Shown: positions 25,501 through 40,500 of the stretch, in pieces
Numbering within the stretch: the first letter of the stretch is position 1
Layout of the letters: the number at the start of each line of letters is the position of its first letter
NCBI GenBank assembly: GCA_916610825.1
Contig: OU744448.1
Coordinates: 13,120,436 to 13,184,435, forward strand
Origin: Haliclystus octoradiatus
Taxonomy: Eukaryota > Cnidaria > Staurozoa > Stauromedusae > Haliclystidae
DNA length: 64,000 nt
Direction: 5' to 3'
The notes under the pieces: model-generated
What the model was told of the DNA's origin: nothing
Seen by the model: the letters and a program-made list of their open reading frames with translations, nothing else
Databases searched by the model: none
Made by a program: the position numbers and the translations under genes

Positions 25501-28500
25501 ATAGAATGTAAATATTTTGAAGGATCAAACTTGGCAATCTTTCGCATATCTCTCCGTCTAAGATAGGTTATAGGTAGAACACGTCCGTATTTTGCGACCA
25601 CCCAATTCTTCTCTCCTTCGATCAAAGACCCAGGAATTGATTTTTTGCCTTTTTGCATATTTACAAAGTCATCATATGTTCTCATTGAATATTGCTCCTC
25701 GTCATCAGGATCAGCAGCTGCACTAGGATTTTGAGCATCCTTCCTTTCCAACTTGTATCTATAAATAGTCAATTAAAAATTTACTTAAACCATCACTTTT
25801 TCTATTAGCTACCTGTAGGTAGGAGTATCTATATAAATTGCGAGATCATATGAGATACATAACCCAGAATAACAATGTATGACTAGGCATGATACGTAGA
25901 TAAAAGGCCCAGGCACAAGTTGAACAACATTTTCTTATCTGACTGTATTTATTACCACTGTTAGGCACAAATGAGTAACACATTCTGACTTCTGTACTCT
26001 TGAATAAATTGTTCACTAGGTATTGAAACTATAGAGTTGACTTACATCTCAAGAGGTGATGATTTTGCAACTTGTACACGAAGCTCCTTTCCCATCCATT
26101 TAGTTTTACCAAATGTTGTCAAACCTAGAACAGAGTCAATTTGAGAAAATTCTATGTGAAATTGGAGTAAGTGCTGAATTTGATGCAATAAGGTCCATAA
26201 GAAACAGGTATGAGGGATGTACAGACGTACAGTCCTCTATTAGCAAGGGCAGCACAGAGTGAGATGCAAGAAAACATTTTGGCAAAAATGTAAACAAACA
26301 CTAGTTGAATTGATTAATGTAAATAAACTAAGAGATTCATCATTCAAAGTTTCGTTTGTTAGCATTTATACACTTCTTCAGTGTAAATGGTACACTCTGT
26401 CTGTCTTTTCCCTCAAATTTACTTGTCCTAATTTTCATTTAACGACAAAACATATATGGTCTCAACTTATTGAAATTAATTATTCATTTTCAAGTTGTGT
26501 TCCTTGTTAACTCAATTCACTTGCTTAAGTGATGATTTGAGATTCAAATTTCTTTTTATCCAAGATTGAGAACAAAATAAAAATCATTTTATCTAAGAGG
26601 GCTATATTTCATTCATGTTTTAAATTTTAAAAAAAAGTTTTAAGCGGCTTTCATTTCAATTGCAACAAAGCAACAACAAAACTTCTTTAATGTCCTTCCA
26701 CCATCGATTCGCATTAAATTTCCGTAAGAGTTCAGACGTGATGAATTGTTACCGTCTATGGGATTTATATCCACTTTGTCACAATAAACTCAAAATTATT
26801 AACGCTTATTGATGCAAATCTCGTGCTTTAAACGTTTTAATATTTACTTTGAGTAAAGGATAACAATTTCTGACTCTCACACTTTAATCCTTACATATTA
26901 CTGATTTGTAGCTTTTGCAAATAAACCAATAATTACGTGAAGACAATAAACATATAGATGCCTTAAGACAATTAACAAATTCACGTGACTTACATTTGTT
27001 GATCATTGGTTGAGTAGATAGTATGTTCATATAAGCAAAAGTGTTGTTGATATTTCCTGAAAAGGGAAACAAAAAGTCAAACTTAATATGAGGATGGACA
27101 AAATGCCAAAAGTATAAAACGTTATTGGGATGTCTACTTTATTTTTCAGGATGCTCTAACAAAGATGCAAACTGTTACTTGTATGTATGTATGTATTTCA
27201 ACCATATATCAATTTAGAACGACATCAAGAATGTATTTTTAAACAAAAATCTGTCATTTTGTGATAGAGATTACTCAACATGTCTCCCTGAGGAGAGTTA
27301 CAGCAGAGATATCCTTCATTAAAATCAAGATACTAATCCAAACTCCATAAGATTTCCTAGAAGGGCTTTTACGCAATGTCTACTTCATGAATACTGCGAC
27401 TCAACGTGACTTTCAACCTTTGCAATAGTGTATGATAATTATCATTTTTTGCAGGATAGATTATCTAATTATTCAAGTTTATTAAATTCAAATGTTAACA
27501 TAACTTTCCTGGTTATCAAATGAGAAATAAAAATGTAAAATTCCTGCTGAAAATACATCTAGCCTCTTATTACAAAATATTATTTAATTGAAGTTTGCAC
27601 TGTGATTAAAATCATAACTCGATTTTCGACTTACTGCCAATATCAGAATTTGGTTAAGGTATTGAATGGTGAATTTAGTATCATAGCTCTTACGAAAAGA
27701 TTGAGAAGTTTTTTCTGCGAAAGTAGTATTAAACTTCGAATAGAATACGATTGGTTTAGAAATATAAACGATTCCGAGAAATATCATACATTGAAAAAGG
27801 TATACGAGCGTTTACAGGTTCAACTTCATAATTACAGAAAAGGTAAATGCTTAGTCAAACATGCTGAATACAAGAGTAAATGTATAATTCAATTGAATTT
27901 CCCAGTATCGGACTATTCGAACAAGACTTGCTGCTTTAAAACCTGCCCAAAAATACTTGCTATTTAGTCAAAGTAGCTGTTTCTCGATTTACATAAACAG
28001 TTTTTAGTCCGCATAAGTTGTATCAAGTTAACAAAGCGAATGACGACACTGAAAAGTAGTCTCCCACAACAGGCAATCACTTCATTGAAGCTGTTAAAAT
28101 CATGTTAAGAAGGACTAATCTAATGAGTTAGTGTCATGCTACTTCCCTGGGATCTGAATGGCATAATATCAATAGATACATAATAGTATGTTTTAATGAA
28201 CTGCTGCATGATACATGATATATATTATAATGGATCGACTTTATTTATCTCATCTACACACATTTCTGTCATAATTAATAAATATCCTGGCTATTCCCTT
28301 TACAATGAAATGTCAGGATACCTTAGATGCGGACGAGCAGATCTGATCCTCTTGTAGCGTTTTTATTTTCTCTGTCTGATCATGATAAATGCTATTAAAA
28401 CATGGATACACAGAATAAGATTATATTTTATTTTACCAAACTAACGCTTATTCATTTAGCCTATAAATAAAATAGAAATTACTCTGATCTATTGTAGACA

Positions 28501-31500
28501 CACGAGTATTATTGACATGCGATACGACGTGAGAATCATCACTTCACGCCTTCTCAAGTGTTATGTACAGCATTCCAAACGTGATATAATTATCAAAAGA
28601 AATACCAACAAAACTACATTTTTGATCATTAAACTCTTTAAAATAATAACACCATCGTACATTTTTGTCCATCGCTTGTTTTAATTCTGCTTAATCGAGT
28701 GATGAAAAAATCGGCGTGAAAAATGGTGTTTATTCTATCCTGATACGAAATTTCATTTCATTAAATCAACAAACAATTGAGCTACAAGGAAAAGAAAGTT
28801 TTTAAGGATCATTGATCACAAAAAGGGTAAAAATTAAACTGCTAATAAAATCGTTATTTTTCATCTAAGATCAAAAATACTCCATACATGATATCTCCGT
28901 ACCCATATCTACATGTATAAAAAGCATTGCACTGATGATGTTTTAAACGGTAATCCGAATACATGTTTGACTGATCTGCAAAGGGCACAATCAAGGCGTT
29001 CTTTGTGAAGATGTCGATAAACTGGATAACAAAGCATTTGCATAAGTAAAGTGTGGCATTAGGAAGGCATTGAACAGTTTTATTTTTGTCTGATCCTCAA
29101 CAGAATGCCTCAATCTAGCTAAACAAGATGATTTTTGGGCAACCATTCTATTTATATCCTTGATATGTTTGTTATAACTCAGCTTACAATCAAGCGTTAC
29201 TCCAAGTAGTTTCAGATGACTTGATGATGAAATTGTAACGTCATTTATGCAGAAGTCACTGATCTACATTCTCAACCCCGTGAGCGCCAATTGGCAACGT
29301 TTCCGTCATTATGTTCACCAACATTTTTGAATCTAATACATCGCATCTTAAAAACAGATTGTGACACATTTCAACTGTCGATGAAGTGTTTATTAACATT
29401 ATCAAACACCTGCGCTCCAAGCGTAATATAAATTTAGATTGGCAAGCTTTGTTAACTGTGCGTCAGTCTGAACATAAAAGTATTGATAGTTTTTACTCAC
29501 TCTTAATGGAAAAAAGTGACTATGCCGATATAGATAATGTCACTCCAGACCTTTTACGAATGGCTATAGTTATTCTTGGCATACATAATGATGAATTGAA
29601 ACGCAAACTGTTAGCGAAATGCCCAACCTTATCTTTAGATGATTCGTTAAAGTTTTTACAGACTGAAGAGGCTGCTAACGCAAATATAGTATCTCTCCAA
29701 AGTAATACAACGATTAATAGTAACATTTCAACTGTTGGTGCTGTTAAACGTAAACATACTCGATAGAAGAAAGCTGGCAATTAAACTAATAACACTGATA
29801 ACACTAGTGAAATTGGTTTATCAATTAACGATCTACAGCCTATTACAGAAGCTATTTACACTGGTATTGACAACTGTCCAATAAAACAAGTTGGTATTAT
29901 TTCATTAAGATTAAATATAAATCAAATAAGTTTCACTACTCAAATTGTAATTTGTTCCGACGTTGATTGCTTATATTTATCTTTGAGCAGGGTCCGACAA
30001 AGGTTCAGCCTAAAGGCATTTCAACAATTTCTTCTGGATTTCTGTTGTTGATGTTTGAACAAAAATCATTAATAATATAAATTTTCTTCTAAATTTGCTC
30101 TAGCCTTCTGGAATCTAGGATTCAAGGATTCCTACTTTTGTTGGACCCTGTCTTTGAGTGTTTGTAAATCATTACAATTATTTCATCATGATTTCCGCAG
30201 CAAATACACATAGCTATGGTTACCTCTACGATCGCAACACCAACTGTTGTTGACTCCACGTTTACATCGCCATCACATGCAGATGATAATGGTGTAAAGC
30301 ATACTGTTTATCCGATTATTGATCGCAACAACTGGATTTCTACTTTACCGATGGATCTAAATCGGTCTGGAAAAGCATAGCATTTATTATTTATTTATTC
30401 TGGAGCATTTTATCATGATAATGAAGGTGACGATAATGACGATACTGATGTAACTGTATCACCGTCACACCGACGTACGCGACAACTTGTTACTCCACAA
30501 AGATATGTCTCCACTTGACTACTTGACATTGATTATTGTCAAAAGATTTTACTTATATTATTCTGATTATCAATAAGATATTTGAAGTTAATTGTATATC
30601 ATTTAAATATTAATTAATTTTAAAAAAGGGACTGACTTTTTGCCTAAATGTATTGATTTCTGGAGCATGTTTCTCGGCCATATTCGGAGGGATTGATTTC
30701 ATGTTTGGCCAGTTAATGCAAATGCATCTATCTATCAGAATAAACTAAAAATATTGGCAATCCCTCAAGTACGAGAATATTCATTGGAAATTTTGTGAAT
30801 TGATTTCAATTGATTCAGACCGAATCAGTAAACTTTATATTTTGTGACAATTTCTATTATATTCGACCAAATTTTTAGTTTACGATCATAACAAGGTCTG
30901 TACCATACACCAGTAGAAGTTCAGGGGTTTTACATTGACTGTGTTAAAATATTTTTTGCACCAACACTCCAACAGTAAGACCTTTTTTATTGTTGTCAGC
31001 CATTTTGAACATGTGACAGGTCTAAATATAGCTTTTTTAGATATTTTTGATACTTTCCTATTTATCTATCATTTAAAAAAAAATTATCAAATTTGATCCG
31101 GAACTGTTGATTTTGCTCAGGGGGTTTATCCTCCCCGCATATGATTCAAGACAGGCGGAATCATCGACATTCCATTAAAATAATTTAAACTGGTATTGCT
31201 AAATCTTCTACCTAAATCATGATTCATATAGTCAATTCTACTTCGTGATTGGTCAGTTCACTTCGGAGTCTGACAATGAGATGTGCGCGCATGCGTATCA
31301 TAAATCAGTTGCACATGTTAATCACGTTGAACAGTCACACAACTCGGAACAGAAAAAATCTGAATTTTGATAGAGCTCATTGGAGTTATATTTTAATTCT
31401 TGAAAACATGGAAATCGTACATTCTTCACTAGAACAGACTTAATCAAAGGATGATAATTTTGAAGCAATGTTTCATGGTATTGGCAAAACACTGGAGATG

Positions 31501-34500
31501 ATGAGTGGATCCATACAAAGTCTTGCCAAATATATGATTGAGCAAAAGTCAGAGACTCGGAAGAGACCTTCGTCTGAGATGGATGATGGTCAAGAAGAAG
31601 ACCTAGCCGGCGCACTTATGGCTGACTCAGCTAGTAAACATGAGGGTCAAACTGGCCCACAAGAGGAAGAAGATAGACTGTTGGACGAGATTGCAGAGGA
31701 CCTCACGCCTAGTCAGAAAACTGACCCTGCAATCTCAACAAAACTTGCGGGTGTTGTAAACAAGCTCACAGCAACCACGTTGACAGAGCCAAAATTGAAG
31801 GAGAAAATTGACAAATATTCACAGCTTGAAAATTTTCCAACGACGGTAACACCCCTTGTAAATGTAGAAATCTGGAGGGAGTTAAACCATAATGTGAAAA
31901 GAATGGATTTGCGACTCGCACGTATTCAAAATAATATTCTGGCGGGCTGTTCATCGATTATTTATGCCACTGAGGACCTTCTTGCCCAGCGCGAATCACG
32001 TGAAAAGGAGGAAACCACAGAAATCTGTCAAGTTGTGAAGACCAATGTAGATGCGCTGGCATTGTTAATTACGTCAATGCAACAGCTAACTTCGTATAGA
32101 CGCAATGCGTTAAGAAGTTCACTCAGCAAAGAATACGCTGATCTATGCAAGTCAGAGTATCCCAACTCAAACAAGCTCTTTGCGAAAGATCTACATGCGG
32201 AAATGGCTCGAGTGAAAGCAACAAGCAAAATAGGCAAGGTCGCCACAGGAACCGTAGAACCCCCGGAAAAGAAGAGAGCTTTTGACAATAATTTTAATTC
32301 GACTCGAAACAAGAATAAGTCTTTAAATTGGTAAGGCCACTCCAATTGGAAAAACCCTAGGAAGTATCACAAAAAGCATTTCCATAAAAAGAAATTCTAG
32401 AAGAAAGAGGATTAGTTAAGAGGTAACTTACAGGTAAGCAATTTAGCAAAAAACAATCAAATTTTGCGCCTATATCTATCTCACTCTCAATCGTTGTTTT
32501 AAGGTGGTAGACTAAAAGATTATCTATCGAATTGGCGTAACATTACTTCTGACTCAGAAATACTTGATTCGGTGGCAGGCATGCACCTACAATTTGAATC
32601 AATGCAAAATCATTTACAGATAATGAGGCAATGATAGAGAGTGAGATAGACAAATTGCTAGCGAAGGGAGTTATTGTACCCACAACTCGGGAACCGTTCG
32701 ACTTTTTATCCCCTATATTTTGAAGGGCAAAAAAAGATGGTGGGTATCGCATGATACTTAATTTGAAGCAGTTTAACAACCATGTTGTGTACAAACATTT
32801 TAAAATGGAAAATGTTACAACAGCATTAAGACTAGTAACCCCTGCCTTGCAAATGGGCTGTCATCTGGGCTAAAGCAATTTACCAAACTGATGAAGCCGG
32901 CCTTCTCAACATTGCGTCAGTTTGGAATTTGTCGTCAGCATACATTGACGTCTTGATCCTTTTGGGCAGCACTTACGATGACTGAGCTCAAAATGTCATA
33001 GATACATTGCGATTGTTAGATAAACTAGGGTTCTTTGTACACGCATAAAAATATGTGTTTGTGCCATCACAATCCATCACATATTTAGGCTTTTATATTG
33101 ATTCTAGATCCATGCAGGTGAAAAGGACTGCAGAAAAGACCTCAAAATTGGAAGGGATGTGCAGAGAACTAATAAAACAAATTAAACCAACTATTCGGGA
33201 TGTTGCAAAAGTTATTGGCTTTCTAGTGTCTACATTTCCGGTGGTAGCACTTGGGCCAATGTTTTATAGAAGTCTGGAAAACATAAGACTGCAGTGCTAA
33301 AAACTGCGCGCGGAAACTTTAATTTGAAAATGACTCTTCCGGGTCGATCAATTGGTGGATATTATCAACTAAACCCACAGCAAAACCGATAAACCGGGAG
33401 GGATCAGAAATAACAATGTCAACCGATGCCTATATGACCGGGTGGGGTTGCTCTATCAATGATTAAACGACCGGAGGTCACTGGTCAGCAGAAGAGGCAC
33501 AAGAGCATATCAAATAATTAGAAACATTAGCTGTTCTATTATAGCCTCAATCTTTTGAAGCTACACTTGCCAGTTCACATGTGAAGGTTATGGTGGATAA
33601 TACCACAACTGAATCTGTCATCAGTCACATGGGTACATGTCACTCAGATAAATCAAATACCCCGGCCACTCGGTTGTGGCTATGGTTTGTTGCCCGCGGG
33701 AGTTGGATCACAGTTGCACGGATCCCTGGGGTAGATAGTGTGATAGCGGATCACGAATCACGCTTAGATTAAACATCAGCTGAATGGACGTTGAATCAGA
33801 AACTATATCATATAGAAATTATTAATTGGAAATCATATAGATTTTATGATTTTCCTCCCTTTAGCTTGATTGCAAAGGTACTCCAGAAAATCAAAACGGA
33901 GAGAGCGAAGGGAATACTGGTTAAGTGCCACATTGGCTGACTCAGCCTTGGTGGTCAAAATTTGTGACCTTGCTTGATCATCCAGTCAAATTCGGAATCA
34001 TCGACATTTCATTAAATGAATTTAGACTGGAATTGTTAAATCTTCTACCTAAATCATGATTCATATAGTCAAGTATGGGAGCATTTGGGTGACTTGATAT
34101 GTCCGGTCGAAAATTGTATGTGTTACCACTAAAGAAATAATAAATTGGAAATGAGTAACCAATATCAATAAAGACAATAATTTTGCAGATGTTTCTGGAT
34201 TGCTTTCATTGTTAATGTTTTTACTCATTTCCGGAAGGGTTAAAACAACTGGAGCAAACAACTCCTCAAATGTGGATAGTCCGTTGATCCTATCGACCCA
34301 GCGAGTTTGCAGACATCTTTAATCTGTTTTCTTCTTTCATTTCGACAATGAATTTCAATATATTTGCTCAGCATAAGGTGTCTGTTCTGGTAAATATTGA
34401 AAAAGTTAGCAATTTCTTTAACTAGTTGAAGCATATTTCTAGTGGTACAGAACAAGATTTTTCAATAGTTAAAATTAGACGATGGCTCATACAATGTGTG

Positions 34501-37500
34501 AATATTGCCTTGTTCTTTCTGGTGGTCATTTTGGCAGCAAGACCATTATGGTGTTATGGCATGGCCTGCCACAGCCCATTGCCATCATAGCCTTTACCTC
34601 TACAATCCATAATATCCAAATTGAGATCATCCAAACTATGAAACACAGACCTGGATAGGCCTTCACCAGTTAAACCCCATTTTCACGAAAAGAGTCACTC
34701 CTCTAGAAACAGAGGAGTGGTACAGGTGCCTTCAGTAGGGCGTCATATCGTCCAAATTACTTTTTACATAATGTGGGAAGCTAATATTGGTGCTGATAAT
34801 ATAATACTATCTATTTGGTTTTGTTATTTATGTATTAGGATTCTCATCGTTGAGTTAATACACTATGAAACTTGGTGTTTATGAAGTGTCATTTTATGTG
34901 GTGTTATGATAATTTTAAGTTCACTAGAGAGCCCCTGAAGCATTTCAAGTTCCAAAAATTTTTTGGTGGGAATTATTCAGTACTCTTAAAAATATCAAGA
35001 CAGATGTGAGAAACGCATTGAAGCCAATGTCTCTTACCTCTTCTGCAATGCAAGAAAAATACATTGTTCTCCATTCTAATCTTGAATGTGATTCATACAG
35101 TATTCTGAATCAAAAACTGTTCAATAAATGATGCTTTTTTGCTAGATTCAAACAGCTCAGCTGCATTTAAATAAGTTTCGTTTTACTTTTGCTGTCATAA
35201 TAGTCTACAAGCATGGCTTCAGACACTACCAACAGAGAAACCGTGAAAAAGCCGTTAAATTACTATAAAAAAACCGTGAAAATGTCAAAAACTGTGAAAA
35301 ATACGTGAATTGGGCTTCATCATTTTTGTCTGTATGTTTACTTGGCCGTGAAAATTCCGTGAAAATGTTAATGTTTCGTTCAAGACCGTTATAATACCGT
35401 CATATCATAACTATTCTCGAAATCCTCACCGTGAAAATAGCGTTAAAAATCTTTAGAAATATTTCACGGACAGCTTGAGTAAAACATTGGAGAAAAAGAT
35501 CGCGGTAAATGTTGAAGTTAAAATCGTGTATTGAAAATTGAAATCATTACAAATTTACCGTTTTAATAATATCAAATAAAAGTACTGATAGATTACTTTT
35601 AAGATATAACATCAATGACTTGATCATTATTTGCGCAATATAATTTATATAAAGCACATCACAATCTTGCATTCTATCCTTACAGTAATTTTAATGAATA
35701 CAGATGTAGATTTTCCAACACAGTGGAAATGCCGAGAAGATAATGTTGACGAAAGAGATCTTTTTTCTCAATATAGTTGTTCCACAATGTGAAAATGTTT
35801 ACAGAGCATTAATTCTTAAATCGAAATATAAATTAGTAGGACGTCAGGATTTATCGTTTGTGTACTCGCCAGACTGAAGTTACTCTAAAAATAGTACAAG
35901 TATATCGTACTTCAAAACTTACCCGATTTCATTTTCATTTATTTATATATGTACATGGGCGGACAACAGAATAGAGATTTCGATTCGACCAGTAACAAAT
36001 ATCCTTAAGTCAAAGAAGAACTGCGTAATGCGAACCAGAGAACAGAGACAAAATCAACCACACAATAACTACAATATATTTAAAATTAACAAGGAAAATA
36101 AAGGGGTAAACTCTTGAATAATAATATAAAATAATTGAAAAAGTAGGGTTAGCGATATTAATTAATTTAAACCACGTTTTACGTAGTGCACGTTAGTTAA
36201 AGTCAACCAACGTTGAATGTCTGTCAATAGATGTTGTTGACTTAGTCTGTCAATAGATGTTGTTGACTTCATTGACTTTATTTAATTTGATACACATACT
36301 GTTATCTTGTATTTCCACATCATATGACGACACAAATTGCGCTTCAGTGACGTCATTAAGGATTTATAGATTTATATATGTACATGGGCGGACAACGGAG
36401 TAGAGAGTTCAATTCGACCAGCTACAAATATCCTTAAGTCAAAGAAGAATTGGATAATGCAAAGCAGAGACAGATCAACTATACATGATAACTACGAGAT
36501 AATATTAAACATATCGTATACTAGAAATTGTAAATGATGATAACCTGCATATGATAATACAAACTATTGTGCGATATCGTGCAGTTAAAAGTACGTCCTA
36601 TATTAATATCTTGATATTGATACGAAAAGCTTATGGAAACTCAAAGAATAGGTATAATCAAACAAATGAAACAAGATATAGCCTAAAGCTGAGGTTAGAT
36701 ACATTATATCTAACAGTGAAACATGTTCCCAATGTCATACCTAATTTGTCTAGGGTAATTCAAAATTGATATTGAAATGGGCCACATCGATTTGCACTGA
36801 GACGGTTTTTGGAAGGGGTCAATACCATCCGTGACAAATAATATAGACAGGCCCCTTGGATCTCCATTAAAGTAACCATTTTCAGAATATAAGTCTTTCC
36901 ACCTGGAAGTATGATGAACATCACTTATATGCTCATCAGTATCGACTACCTCGTTGTGACTTTGTAACAGTTTCGATAATTTATAGTTGGCGTAAAATCT
37001 TTCCAAACGAGGCTTTAATAGCATATATTGGAACGTCCTCTGTGGTTTACCATCGATGTATCTCGGTTGGTGACATTTTGAGCACTTCAGATCCGTACTT
37101 GATTCAAATACTATACAATCATTAATACAAATATCATACGTTACCAATTTTACAATAAAGTCATCAACGAGGCTTAAAGCTCTTCGAAATGTATCTGGCA
37201 TATGATTCGGTTGTGGATATGAAGCCTTGAGATGTTTCATCAGTTCTGAAAATGCGTCTTTGCTTATGCTTGGATGTGACGAGAACCACAGCATATAAAA
37301 TGCCATTTCCTCAAGTACAGTGTGTCTGCTAGAGTCGCAATTTTTTTCTTGTAATTTCCAATTGAAGGAGATGTCTATGTATTCATCAGTTACAATAGAA
37401 TTATCGTCGCACTGATTATGCACATTCAAATATTCATTAACGTCAATGTCTTCTCCTTGGATACTGCTTGCATTACTATCTCCATCATCGTCATCATCAT

Positions 37501-40500
37501 TATCATCAACTGGCTGGCACAGCGAATCAGCATTTTCAATTTCAATTATATTTATTACACTATTAAGATTGTCATTACCGTTTTCTACTGATATTTCATA
37601 ATTAATTGGATGCTCTATCTCTGAATAATCATTTGATTCATATGATAATCCAAAATGGGCAATGTGTTTCCTTCTCCTCTTTGCAGAAGTAATTTCGACT
37701 TCATAACGACAAAGATTACACGGACATAGCGACGACATATCTTCAAATGATTGAGTCTAATCTAACGGTTTTAACTAATGTCACTAAGCATTTTTTTTTC
37801 ATGCAGTGAAAAAGCGCGAAAATCGAACCACACTATATGACATGCGGTTATGAAATACGAAATTCAATTATATGAAATTCAAGACGCAACACTAGTTTAA
37901 ACAATGGATTCTAAACTTGACGAATTTTTAAATCAAGTAAGCGCTTCTCACTTGAAAGAAATTTTAATTGCTAATCAGGTATGGAAACATTATGTATTAT
38001 CCTTTGTCTTTTCAGTCTAGACAATAATACCGATAGAATGAAGAAGTCTTCAATATCTTCAATATTCAATTTGAAATAGATTTTCTGTAATATATTTCAG
38101 TTCAATACTTGGGAGAGGTTCATTAATTTAGCCAGTCATAAAGTATTTATAGAGAAATTATCATTGTCACCGGCCGAAGAGCTTGATTTAATAGTTGCCT
38201 TAGAAAAAGTCTCGGAAGGGGCTTTAGTCTCTTCCATCCAAACAACAGGTGATATTTTTAACGTAAATAATTGATTAACACTATAACAGGCTGTATTAAC
38301 TTGGTCATTAACTTGATATGCAGGATTAGGCGTCAAAGCAAGAAGGCGAAAAGATAAAGATACAAGTGAGCAGAAAAAGTTCAAGGTAAGCAATGCAATA
38401 TCAAATTCCAAAAAATTCATTAGATCAGATTATCTAAAACAAGTTCCACTTTTATCTGTCATCTAATTACAGTACCTGGTGAGGGAAGCAGCAAAACGTT
38501 CCGCTTTCTGGAACAAAGCGTTATGCTTTAAAGAAGTGGAGAAAAGAGGCTTAAAGACTAGATTTCACGCGGAGATACTTCATTCATTTTACAATGTACC
38601 AATCATATTCAAACGTGCCCTGGGATATATCAAACAAAATCAATTTGTTTCGTTTATTTAGATGTTTAATCGTAACCCCGAATTTAAGGAACACGCCGAT
38701 ACCATTGACAAGCATTTGGCAGAAGCACTGTCAAACAGACGCCAATATTTAAAAAGGAAGGTAAGGCTGGAATTACGATCCATATACCGATCATAGATTT
38801 GCATCCGCTATTCCAAGCTTGTAACTTTCAAAACGTTGTTAATATGCAGCAAAAATCCACATCTGAAAGAGAACTAGAAGATATTGAACCTTGTCCAACA
38901 TCAAGGTAATTGTGCGATTCTTCTAACATATATCTAAATATTATACATTATACAAACCAATGTTTAATTTACATGTATTAATTCGTTGCAGATCAGATAT
39001 CGTATCAAAAGAGAACGCGATTACAAATCGCTTACTAGGGTGAGACGTCGATGTTTAAAATATATAATTGTTTATTCAATTACTAACAGTGTATAGGCTA
39101 ATAGAAAACATTGTCAAAGATGGAAATTTTAACTGCAGATACCATAGCCAATAAAAATTAGTTTATAGACTATGAACATACCATACACATGCAGCTAGTA
39201 GTGTCTCATTTGAATGCGGGCTTTATATAATAGTATATAGTTAAGTTTGGCGGTAGTCTCGTTGTACGTTCTTGTATACTTTTACGTTCTGATATGATTA
39301 GTGTACTGTATAGACTACATTTACTTTCAGGTTCACACTCATATTAACCCACAATGAAGAAGAGATTGGGAGGGCAGTCCTTTCGGAAATCTGTGATGGT
39401 GAGTCCAAGTGCATACAGACTCTGATCAAAACGAGACTTTGGAAGGTCAACTAAAATTTATTACAAATTACTTCAAAATTCATCAGAATTTGTTATGGTT
39501 AAGAGTCACGGCATAATTATAAATATTTATGTAATTACTTCTATTTCAAATGTTGTCAATTGCATTTCTTAGAGGTAAATTAAATGCCATTTTAAGCTGT
39601 GTCAATATTTTATATTGTAATAGAAACAAGGCTGCCTTTTTTAGTTTTACACCAATTCTAATTGATTTTTAAGCAATGGATATGAAATTTTATTATATAT
39701 TTTGGATATTACACTCAGTCCAATCAAATAGTTGCTTAATAATATGATCGCTTTCGTAGTCAAAATTTAGTATCAAAAGCTGAAGTATGATATTGTATTG
39801 TCTGTATAATATTCAGCATAACAAAATTAATTATCGTTGTTATGCATCTTCATAATAATACAAATAGGCCTAAACACAAAAATGGTATGAATCATAAGAT
39901 CAATATCAAAACAGTTATCATATTTATTAATGTTAGCTTATACGTACGATGTTTACTCGGTTTATTCTCCTATTCAGACATGTACGCCATGGTTGTATTG
40001 AAAGCAAAGAATCCATCATCAAGTACTAAAACAATTGAGCTTCACGGGAAATCGGAAAAAGGAAATTTATTTTTCAAGGATGCACCTGTAAGTATATCAT
40101 TTTGTGTTATTTACCAGCTAAAGTGTGGGCGATTGTAGATTATTGCATGAGATGAGTTATGTGGTAGGCGTCCAAGTTATTTACAGAAGTTACAATAGTG
40201 GTGATGATTACGCACTGGTTACCATAAAACTCAAAATAAGAGAAGCGAGCACGTTGCGAAGTTCGGCAGTTATAAAGTCTACGTGAATTGGACATCATAT
40301 TTATAAAATATCAAGCGCTTAGGGGATGGAGATCAACCTTTTTTTCAAATAGTTCCATGTATTCTGTATAATTTTGAATAACAACGTTCTTGAATCTATC
40401 TTTTCAGATTAAAGACAAATTTAAATGGAAATTGGCTAAATTGAAAATACCAATTAAATTTGCAAGTCAAGCTAAATCTCCAACTCCTTTACATGAAGTC

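Noticed and set aside
27602..27967. 121-aa plus-strand frame in NOL8 intron 2
   Set aside because: No recognisable domain, no splice partners, and AT-rich codon content. Kept only as a note.
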